Shown here one piece after another: positions 14,825-20,720 of a stretch of DNA of 20,720 nt. Numbering within the stretch: the first letter of the stretch is position 1; the number at the start of each line of letters is the position of its first letter. Under the pieces are notes generated by a model, which was not told the origin of the DNA, did no database searches, and saw only the letters and a program-made list of their open reading frames with translations. The DNA lies in NCBI GenBank assembly GCA_009731375.1, contig BJOX01000376.1, positions 179,062 to 199,781 of the forward strand, read 5' to 3'. The translations under genes and the position numbers were made by a program. Source of the DNA: Paulinella micropora (taxonomy: Eukaryota; Cercozoa; Imbricatea; Euglyphida).

Positions 14825-17110
14825 TTAGCACCCCGGCCACCGGAATACGGCCAGGGCTATGGCAGCCCCAGAATTCTTTGCTCCGTCAGGCCTGCAGGCG
14901 TCGGTCAGCAGAACCGTGGGGGTTCGGGGGCCGGGGACCGGGGGCCTTAAGCCCCCGGGCCGGTGTAGACTACGCGGGCGCGGGCGAGCGGACGACGGGC
15001 TCCCGCCCGACCAGCGCACCTCCACGTTTCGCGCCCCCCCGTCGCTGCCGCGCACACAGACGAGGGGCGGGGAGTTGCCGCAATGCAACAAGTACAGCCG
15101 CACGGGCGGCGCGCCGGGGGGCGCACACAGCGTGAGCCGCCGGCAGCCCAGCCCCCCCGCACCCCGCAGCAGGACTACCCGGTTCAGGGGGCAGAGCCGC
15201 AACAGCCACGCCGGGTCGGGAGGGCTCAGGGGCCCGGCGCCCAGCAGCACACGCTGCACGCACGGCAGCGCCAGCCCCCGCGGGCTGCGCAGCGCTTGCC
15301 ACAGGGCGCCCTGGACCTCGCAAGCTACCTCCGGGGCCAGCCAGGGCCGGGCGGTCTGTAGGCAGGCCAGGCGGTCCGGCCGCCCGAGCGAGACCCCCGC
15401 CCAGGGCTGGTGGTAGCCGCGGGCCAAGAGATCGTGGTCCAGCCCGTTCGGCCAGTGCAGCCCCTGGCAGTGCAGCAGTGTGTGCCGGAAGAAGGCCGGC
15501 GGGGCGGCCGGCAGCAGCAGGGGCGCCTGTGCGGTGGGCGCCAGCCCCAGGAGCCACAACTCCCGGGGCGCGCGGCCCGGGTGGACGCGGAGGCGCCCCG
15601 CCCGCTCCGGGCCCACCCCTAGCAGCAAGGTGTGCTGCGGCGACAGAAAACGGAGGCCCAGCTCGTCCTGGCCGTCCACGGCGCCCAGCGCGGCCGTCAA
15701 GTCGTACCGGGTCTGCGAGTCGCGGTCGTCGTCTTCGATGACCGTGAGAGCGCACTGGCCCCGGACGGTGAGGCTGGGCAGGCCCCAGCCTACCTTGGTT
15801 TCCGCCAGGCGCGGGCAGTCTACCAGCACGACCCCGGCCGGCCGGGGCGCCCGGGCAGCGGCGAACGTCGGGAGGAGCAAGCCCTTCAGGGTAGACAAGC
15901 CGCAGTCTTCGAACCACAGGTTCTCGGCGGTGGTGGAGACAAACCGCGGGCGCTGGCAGCCCCGCAGGCACAGCTTCAGGGGCGGTGGCTCCGGGCACAA
16001 AAACACGACCGTGTGCGCTCGTGGTAGCACCAGGGTGGTGTCGGGGGCGCGGGCCGCCGGCGCCGCCCTCCGCCACCAGCGGGCGACGCGGCCCGGGCCG
16101 GGGCGGGGGCGCAGCGACACACGACAGTCCAGCAGGGTGTCCGAGGCGAGCGCCCAGTCCGGGCGCGCCCCGCCGGCCGCCGCGTCCGTGCACTGGAGCC
16201 ACAGGGTGCGGAGCCGGCCGAAGGCGGTCGGCAGCAGAGTGAACAAGGCCTGGACATCCACCCCGCCCCCACCGCGGACGTGCAACTTCTCCACCAGGCC
16301 GGGCCGGAAGAAGTGGCCGGCCCCGCCGGGGGGGCACTCGCACAGCTGCCGCAAAAAGTCGGACACGTAGGCCCGGCCGGCGGTCGGCTGGGCCGCGCGG
16401 CAGTCGAGCTCCAGGCGGCGGAACCAACCCTTCGCGAGCCAGCCGCACCACACGGCGGGGGTAAAGGCGCGCTGTACCCTCAGCAGGCGCTGCGCGCGGC
16501 CTTTCGCCGCGCCCCAGCTCCCCCGGTCCGGCAAGAGCGCCAGCAGCCCCCGGACGTGCGCTACGAACGCGGCGGTGGGGCCGCGCCGTCCGCGCGGAGG
16601 CAGGCTCCCCACGCGTGGCCGAGGGCCGGGCGGTTGCGCAGCGCCGGGCCCGCGGGTGGAGGGGGGGGGCGTCCCTGCCACACCCACCCGGTGGCACAGC
16701 GCGGCGTAGTACTCGTCGGTGAGCCGGTCGCGCTCCGCCGGCGGCAGCCCGGCCCTGTCTAGGACAGACAGGAACTGCAGGCCGCCCGGCGTCCGGCGCC
16801 CGTGCAGGCCCGCCGCCTCTCCGCGCAGGGACGCTAGCCGGCTGCACAGGCTGGTCCACCCGGACCGGTCCAGGGCGTAACAAAACAGCAGGTACGACAG
16901 GACCACCCGGCGCACTAGGCGGAGCAGCAGGAGCAGCCTGGCGTCGTCCAGCTGGGTGCGGGAGGCGCCGCTGAGCCGCAGGTGCAGCAGGTCCGGCCCG
17001 GAGAGCAGGCCCGTGCCACGGATGTGTTCGGCCGCTACCTCCAGCGCCGCCTCCCGCGTGGTACGCAACCCGGGCGCCCCAGGCGGGGCCGGCCCGGCGG
17101 CGCGGAACAT
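14825..17110 (-). CDS. 761-aa leucine-rich-repeat-like protein, unknown function
   Basis: Single-exon minus-strand gene. The ATG at 17110 (MFRAAGP…) is chosen because the frame upstream, open to 17443, is Pro/Arg-rich and looks untranslated. Residues about 60-85 form a hydrophobic/Arg helix (LLLLLRLVRRVVLSYLLF). From about residue 270 there are irregular strand-and-turn units with L.L..C patterns: LRTLWLQC, LKLCLRGC, ENLWFEDCGLSTLKG, VVLVDCPRLAETK, SLTVRG and VRLYLLHC. This resembles cysteine-type leucine-rich repeats, often in protein-binding factors, though the repeats are too divergent to be sure. It follows the 457-aa gene on the same strand after a spacer with an AATAAA signal. Other long frames overlapping it on both strands are by-products of extreme GC content. 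Confidence 0.68.
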   Translation of the reverse strand: MFRAAGPAPPGAPGLRTTREAALEVAAEHIRGTGLLSGPDLLHLRLSGASRTQLDDARLLLLLRLVRRVVLSYLLFCYALDRSGWTSLCSRLASLRGEAAGLHGRRTPGGLQFLSVLDRAGLPPAERDRLTDEYYAALCHRVGVAGTPPPSTRGPGAAQPPGPRPRVGSLPPRGRRGPTAAFVAHVRGLLALLPDRGSWGAAKGRAQRLLRVQRAFTPAVWCGWLAKGWFRRLELDCRAAQPTAGRAYVSDFLRQLCECPPGGAGHFFRPGLVEKLHVRGGGGVDVQALFTLLPTAFGRLRTLWLQCTDAAAGGARPDWALASDTLLDCRVSLRPRPGPGRVARWWRRAAPAARAPDTTLVLPRAHTVVFLCPEPPPLKLCLRGCQRPRFVSTTAENLWFEDCGLSTLKGLLLPTFAAARAPRPAGVVLVDCPRLAETKVGWGLPSLTVRGQCALTVIEDDDRDSQTRYDLTAALGAVDGQDELGLRFLSPQHTLLLGVGPERAGRLRVHPGRAPRELWLLGLAPTAQAPLLLPAAPPAFFRHTLLHCQGLHWPNGLDHDLLARGYHQPWAGVSLGRPDRLACLQTARPWLAPEVACEVQGALWQALRSPRGLALPCVQRVLLGAGPLSPPDPAWLLRLCPLNRVVLLRGAGGLGCRRLTLCAPPGAPPVRLYLLHCGNSPPLVCVRGSDGGARNVEVRWSGGSPSSARPRPRSLHRPGGLRPPVPGPRTPTVLLTDACRPDGAKNSGAAIALAVFRWPGC

Positions 17111-17461
17111 GGGGGCGTAGGGCCCGGGGGTAAAACTCCGGCGCGAGCGTCTCCAAGCCACGGGGTGGGGTTCCGGCGCGAGCGTCTCCTCCCCAGGGGT
17201 GGCAGGTAGGTGTCGGCACGGGGCAGGCGGTCTGGGGAGAGCGGGCGGGTGCAGCGGGGGGAGGAAGGAAGGGAGGGGAGGAGGACCCCCCTCTCCTCCC
17301 TGGTATCCCCTTCTTTCTTGTCCCGCTCCTTGGGGCGCGCCGCATGTCAAGGGCGTGGCGGGTGCAGAGCGCCGCCGCGCGGACGAGACGGAGCTTCTTC
17401 CGGTGACGTCCCCGGCCCCCGGCCGCACGGGATCATAAAACACAGACAGTCCACGCCCTGA
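17111..17461 (-). promoter_or_regulatory. Spacer upstream of the 761-aa gene with a 19-bp direct repeat
   Basis: TCCGGCGCGAGCGTCTCC occurs at 17137-17154 and 17172-17189, 35 bp apart, 27-80 bp upstream of the chosen ATG. A TTTTAT-type AT-rich word lies at about 17435-17442. Repeats so close to the start are candidate binding sites; the function is inferred only. Confidence 0.4.
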
Positions 17462-17470
17462 ATTTTATTG
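17462..17470 (-). terminator. AATAAA polyadenylation signal for the 457-aa gene
   Basis: The minus strand reads GTCAATAAAATTC about 105 bp after the stop of the 457-aa gene, in otherwise GC-rich DNA. This is the eukaryotic/viral polyadenylation hexamer. Confidence 0.65.
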
Positions 17471-17572
17471 ACACCAACCGAAAAGAAAGGGGCCGGCGGA
17501 GTGGCCGGGCGAGCCCCCCCCCCGGCACCGAACCCTCCGGACGGCCCGAGGGGCACGGAAGCTGCTAGTGAG

Positions 17573-18946
17573 TCAGTGCTCGGCCGGACGTTCGTGGCTA
17601 ACAACCACCCGGTCGGGGCGGGAGCCCTCCTCGAGCCTGCTCCCGCCGTGGATCCCCCCTCCCCCGAAACAATACGAGCCCACGAGCACCGACAGCGCCA
17701 CCGGCCAGTCGCGCCGCACGTGGCGGAGGTGCGGGTCTAGGTACTGACGAAAGAAGCGGTGGAAGGGCTGCTGGCGGGCGTGCGCGGGCAGGCACAGCGC
17801 CCCCCGGCCCTCCGGCTGCTCTCCCGCCCCTGCGAGCTCCGTCAACTCGAAGCTCTGGGCAAAGTACTCGGACCACTCGGCGGCGGCGGGGGCAGAGACG
17901 GGCACTCCGTCGTAGTTGGGGCGCACCCGAAAGAAGCGCAGGGCGTAGCGGGGCCCGGCCCGCTGTACCGCGGACGCTAGCGCGTCGCGTAGCCCGGACG
18001 CGGCGCTCGGCGGGGGAGGGGCCAGGGCGTCGAGGAGCAGCGCCGTGTCCGCCGGGTGCAGAGCCTGGCTGCCGGCGGCAGAGTGCGGGCCGGGCCCGTC
18101 GCCCGGCTCGAGGACACGCAGCCGCACCGTGAGTTCGTGGCGCCGGCTCTGGCCCGTGAGGGAGTCTAGTTGGGCCGGCCAGAATTGTCCGTCGTACCAC
18201 AGCCACAGCGCGTCCAGTGGCCTGGCCCCCAGCGCCAACAAGGCGACCGAGCACTCGGAGCTTAGCTCGTCCTGCCTGCGCCGCGCTTCGTCGTGGGCCA
18301 GGCCGTGAAACACGGGCTCGAGCGCGTGGCGCACAGCCTCCGCTCCTGCCTGTCGCAGCAGCTCCAGGCAGCGACCGAGGTTGTCCTGCCCCAAGCTGCA
18401 GGCAGGCCAGGCGCTGAGTGCCAGGGCCCGCCCCAGGGCGTTGTGCCGGAAGGCGCAGCCGCACCGCGGGGCGCTGCCGTGCGGCTTGGGCCCCGTGCAG
18501 CGGGGGTGGGCCCTGGTGGCCCGGTGCTGCAGCACGCCGGCAAAGAAGGCCACCAGCTTGTCCGTGGCGCTGGGGTCGGGCGCGCAGCCCGTCGACAGCG
18601 CGTGGCGCGAGCCCACCGCCAGCATACAGTCCGCCACCGCGGCCGGGGTGCACGAGGCCTGGGCGCCGATCGCCGCGGTGAGAGCCGCCTTGTTGAGGGA
18701 CACTAGCCTGGCCGCCAGGAAACAGTCCTGCGGGCCGGGGCGCAGGGGCCACCTGGTCCGGGAAAACGCCCGGCGCTTCGGGGGCGTCCCCGGGCCGGCA
18801 TAGGCCGCGAGGCGGCCCCGCTTCTTCCGACTTTTCAGCTCGTGGGTTATCACGGCTTGGAAGTACCTGGCCCAGAAGCTCGAGTGTGGCACGTCCTCCT
18901 CGGCGGAGCCGCCGCCGAGGTCGCTAAGTCCGGCAGCGCTAGACAT
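17573..18946 (-). CDS. 457-aa protein of unknown function, Cys/His cluster
   Basis: Single-exon minus-strand gene; the ATG at 18946 is chosen over a GTG-led extension to 19309 that is Pro/Arg/Ala low-complexity and crosses the control region. Residues 38-66 are basic (KSRKKRGR … PPKRRAFSRTR), like a bipartite nuclear signal. C150, C162, C164 and H168 make a compact group (RCGCAFRH) that could bind zinc. Around 247-280, LWLWYDGQFWPAQL followed by strands recalls a Tudor/SH3-like barrel, but this is weak. Residues about 395-430 (PFHRFFRQYLDPHLRHV … VGSYCFGGGG) look like a conserved core. The gene is divergent from the 212-aa gene and upstream of the 761-aa gene. I do not recognise the family. 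Confidence 0.7.
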   Translation of the reverse strand: MSSAAGLSDLGGGSAEEDVPHSSFWARYFQAVITHELKSRKKRGRLAAYAGPGTPPKRRAFSRTRWPLRPGPQDCFLAARLVSLNKAALTAAIGAQASCTPAAVADCMLAVGSRHALSTGCAPDPSATDKLVAFFAGVLQHRATRAHPRCTGPKPHGSAPRCGCAFRHNALGRALALSAWPACSLGQDNLGRCLELLRQAGAEAVRHALEPVFHGLAHDEARRRQDELSSECSVALLALGARPLDALWLWYDGQFWPAQLDSLTGQSRRHELTVRLRVLEPGDGPGPHSAAGSQALHPADTALLLDALAPPPPSAASGLRDALASAVQRAGPRYALRFFRVRPNYDGVPVSAPAAAEWSEYFAQSFELTELAGAGEQPEGRGALCLPAHARQQPFHRFFRQYLDPHLRHVRRDWPVALSVLVGSYCFGGGGIHGGSRLEEGSRPDRVVVSHERPAEH

Positions 18947-19340
18947 GAGCGGCTTCGGCCGGTGCTGGCTTGGGCGGCTTCGGCCGCTCGTGCTTTGTGG
19001 GGTAGACTGTACCCCCGCGCTGTCCGCTACCCTCCCTGCGCCAGGGCGCGCACGCACCGCGGGGGGCCGGGGAGAGGGGGAAAGCGAACGGCGCCGCGTG
19101 CCCCCCTCGGTGGCACGCGTGCCACGGGCGGCGCCGCGTGCCCCCCTCGGGGGCGCCGCGTGCCCCTCGAGGGGGAGGGGCGGGCGCCCGCGCGCGCCCG
19201 TGGGCCCCGGACGGGGGGGGCGCTCGCCGGCGCGGCGGCGGACGCGCGAGGCCGGGCGCGCGACGCACGCTGCGCCGGGGGGAGGACGCCAGCTCCCGGT
19301 CCCGGCCACAATTCAATTCCGCTCGCTGGAGGCAGAGCCT
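18947..19340. promoter_or_regulatory. Divergent control region rich in repeats and palindromes
   Basis: 394 bp between two divergent starts. It holds GCGGCTTCGGCCG twice (18949-18961, 18974-18986), the hairpin GGGGTA-GACTG-TACCCC (18999-19015), three copies of a GGCGCCGCGTGCCCC box followed by CTCG (from 19090, 19130 and 19152; the first two 40 bp apart), the 16-bp perfect palindrome GTGGCACGCGTGCCAC (19110-19125) between the first two boxes, and CCCCTCGAGGGG (19163-19174). An AT-rich ACAATTCAATTCC (19307-19319) lies 22-34 bp before the 212-aa start, where a core promoter would be. It could be a bidirectional promoter or, in a viral genome, a replication origin. Confidence 0.55.
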
Positions 19341-19979
19341 ATGTCTACCCCCTCGTGTACCGCCGACTTGCTCCCCCCGACCCCTCTTCCGTCTCCGACC
19401 GCTGCGGTGCGGACGCTGGCCGGCGCACTGGCCGACGCCCCGTCCGGCGCCCCGGTGCCGGCGGGCCAGAAGCGCCGTGGCGCAGACGCCCGCCCCTCCA
19501 CACCCCCGCCACCCCTCAAGCGGCGCAAAGCTGTCTTTGGTCGCCGGGCCCGTGCCGAAATGAAGTTTGCCCGCGCCACCGCCGAGGTGGACCGACAGCC
19601 ACACCTGGCCGCCTATCTCGCCCGGCTCAAGGCCCAGTGGCAGCAAAAGGTCTTGGCTGAGGTGATGGCGTGCCTGCTCCACTTTGGGACCGGGGAGGCA
19701 GACCAGTGGGACACACAGGAGATCCTGCGGGACCTGGAGCCAAAGGGGGAGGAAGAGTGCGAGAGCGACGACGACGAGGGAGCGGACGGCTCCTTTTCTC
19801 ACCCCCTGGCAGCGCTCTTCTACTTTGTGGATCAGGACTTTGACGGGTCTGGTGACGGGTGGGTCGAAGGCCGAGAGAGCTGGGGCTACGTCATCGCGAG
19901 GCTGGAGGCAGTGCCCCAGGAGGTACCCGCGCTCAGAAGGGCCATCCGTGACCTAGCGCTAGGCAACATCTTCTCTTAG
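19341..19979 (+). CDS. 212-aa basic/acidic protein, probably nuclear, unknown function
   Basis: The ATG at 19341 begins a 212-residue protein; the frame is open further upstream but only through low-complexity GC-rich DNA. Residues 1-60 are Pro/Ala/Thr-rich and probably disordered. Residues 44-71 contain QKRR and PLKRRKAVFGRRAR, a strong bipartite nuclear-localisation pattern. Residues 73-112 form a helix (EMKFARATAEV … VLAEVMACLLHF). Residues 134-149 are acidic (EEEECESDDDEGAD). Then FVDQDFDGSGDGW (162-174) resembles an EF-hand loop, D-x-D-x-D-G, but the usual Glu at loop position 12 is shifted by one. The C-terminus is helical. It shares a control region with the 457-aa gene and converges on the RPB5 gene. 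No family recognised. Confidence 0.75.
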   Translation: MSTPSCTADLLPPTPLPSPTAAVRTLAGALADAPSGAPVPAGQKRRGADARPSTPPPPLKRRKAVFGRRARAEMKFARATAEVDRQPHLAAYLARLKAQWQQKVLAEVMACLLHFGTGEADQWDTQEILRDLEPKGEEECESDDDEGADGSFSHPLAALFYFVDQDFDGSGDGWVEGRESWGYVIARLEAVPQEVPALRRAIRDLALGNIFS

Positions 19980-20024
19980 CACCCACCGTCCTGTTTTAGG
20001 AAGTAGAAGGAAGGGCTTACGAAG

Positions 20025-20040
20025 TTATTTTTTATTAAAA
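20025..20040. terminator. Shared AT island with polyadenylation signals on both strands
   Basis: TTATTTTTTATTAAAA is nearly the only AT-rich stretch between two converging genes. On the plus strand it gives ATTAAA 55 bp after the 212-aa stop; on the minus strand it gives AATAAA about 200 bp after the RPB5 stop. One island probably ends both transcripts. Confidence 0.65.
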
Positions 20041-20235
20041 GCACCGTTCTGTTTTTGACAGCCAGGCGGGGGAGGCAGTTGGTTGGGCTCCGCACCCGAT
20101 GCCTGCCTTGTTGCCGGCCGGCAGCACGGGCTACAAAGGAGAAGAGAGGCGGACAGAGGACCTGCGGAGAGCCCCCCCACTAACCGTTGCGGGTGGCAGG
20201 CGAAAGGGGCGGGGGGAGGCCCGCCCCCCCCCCCC
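20041..20235 (-). other. 3' untranslated stretch of the RPB5-like gene
   Basis: 195 bp, GC-rich, with a run of about 14 C at 20223-20236 next to the stop codon. No ORF supported. The length of this run is error-prone in sequencing, and a miscall there would not change the protein because it lies after the stop. Confidence 0.5.
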
Positions 20236-20720
20236 TCAAGTGGTGTAGCGGCCCTGGCGATCGACCTGCCTCGGCTTCTTGGGGACGATGCTGTCGCGCC
20301 GGAACTGTTCGGCGCCCAGGGGCCCGCACCGGCGGTAGGTGGGCTGCTCGCCCCCGTCCAGCCACGAAGACACGCGCACAATGTCGCCGGGCCGCACGCC
20401 CCACCAGCGAGCGGCGGGGTCGCCGCTGTGCAGGACGGGAAACTGCTCCTGGGGCAGCACCGAGTAGGTCCTGGCCAGCTCGCTCACTTCCTCCGGGGCC
20501 AGCACCCGGTGCTCCGCGAAGTACGGGCCGTGCGTGTCGGGCGGGAACAGCAGTTCGTCCTCGGTCCAGAACTCCACGGTCCAGCCCAGGCCGCGCGCGC
20601 GGCCCGCCAGCAGCTTGGCCACGGGCTGCCGCCGCTTGCGGTGGAGGAGCCAGACGGTGCGGGGGCCCGCCCCGTGCCGGTCCTCCAGGTCCTGCAGCCA
20701 GGCCTCGGCCGTCGCGCTGC
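20236..20720 (-). CDS. RPB5-type RNA polymerase subunit, 5' end outside the window
   Basis: The minus-strand frame is open from the right edge to TGA at 20238-20236, giving 160 residues. The order matches eukaryotic/archaeal RPB5/RpoH: the end of a jaw domain (…TVWLLHRKRRQ … WTVEFWTEDELLF), then EHRVLAPEEVSELARTY, FPVLHSGDPAARWWGVRPGD and IVRVSS … PTYRRC, the conserved assembly domain with its DP-A-R…G…PGD core. RPB5 lies in the lower jaw of nuclear RNA polymerases and also occurs in many large DNA viruses that transcribe their own genes. A tail of 29 residues (AEQFRRDSIVPKKPRQ…) follows the point where cellular RPB5 ends. About 50-80 N-terminal residues are missing off the edge. Divergence and context suggest a viral copy; a fast-evolving cellular copy is possible. 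Confidence 0.8.
   Translation of the reverse strand, partial: SATAEAWLQDLEDRHGAGPRTVWLLHRKRRQPVAKLLAGRARGLGWTVEFWTEDELLFPPDTHGPYFAEHRVLAPEEVSELARTYSVLPQEQFPVLHSGDPAARWWGVRPGDIVRVSSWLDGGEQPTYRRCGPLGAEQFRRDSIVPKKPRQVDRQGRYTT

Noticed and set aside
14970-17345. Second long minus-strand frame (about 790 aa) overlapping the LRR-like gene
   Set aside because: It is Ala/Arg/Gly/Pro-rich without folded-looking segments, as expected for an off frame in very GC-rich DNA; the 761-aa frame has balanced composition and hydrophobic periodicity.
17598-18752. Second minus-strand frame (384 aa) and plus-strand frames over the 457-aa gene
   Set aside because: Same reason: Ala/Arg/Pro/Gly-rich shadows of the real frame.
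1-20720. tRNA and rRNA genes
   Set aside because: No cloverleaf with a T-loop GTTCRA core and matching acceptor stem, and no conserved rRNA segment, was seen by eye on either strand.

Overview
The window reads as a scaffold from a microbial eukaryote, probably a protist or alga. The signs are a gene split by a spliceosomal-type intron, very dense microsatellites, a Tc1/mariner-type DNA transposon and a gag-like retroelement gene. Four 10-N gaps (1311-1320, 11455-11464, 12043-12052, 14772-14781) show that it is several contigs joined together. The composition is not uniform: it is AT-rich or simple-repeat DNA up to about 12,640 and GC-rich after that. The part after the last gap has a very different gene style and may not come from the same genome as the left part.

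Layout. 1-3200: the C-terminal part of a ferredoxin-reductase-type flavoprotein in two exons (1539-1766 and 2851-3188), wrapped in microsatellites, with a 1084-bp intron made mostly of simple repeats that change unit gradually. 3200-7035: AT-rich DNA holding a 3077-bp element with 76-bp terminal inverted repeats, a TA duplication on each side, and a decayed DDE transposase on the minus strand inside it (IS630/Tc1/mariner superfamily). 7035-8457: no gene seen. 8458-9438: one plus-strand ORF (326 aa) with a Glu/Gly-rich head and a charged, folded-looking body that I do not recognise. 9385-11928 minus strand: a gag-like protein with a CCHC zinc knuckle, followed by acidic and Ser/Gln-rich reading frames and a Cys/His cluster, broken by frame changes; no reverse transcriptase, integrase or protease was recognised. 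12053-12640: AT-rich, no gene.

12648-14471: a DUF285 (BspA-like, 25-residue repeat) protein in two repeat blocks. 14782-20720: an intron-poor, compact, strongly GC-rich segment with four genes: a 761-aa LRR-like protein and a 457-aa unknown protein in tandem on the minus strand, a 212-aa plus-strand protein with nuclear-localisation-like and acidic segments, and, at the right edge on the minus strand, a partial RPB5-type RNA polymerase subunit. Genes are separated by short spacers with AATAAA-type signals in small AT islands, and the divergent pair shares a control region full of repeats and palindromes. Intronless compact coding, orphan proteins and a divergent RPB5 suggest a large eukaryotic DNA virus (Nucleocytoviricota or Mirusviricota style), either integrated or mis-scaffolded. 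This is an inference; no viral hallmark gene such as a capsid protein or DNA polymerase lies in the window.
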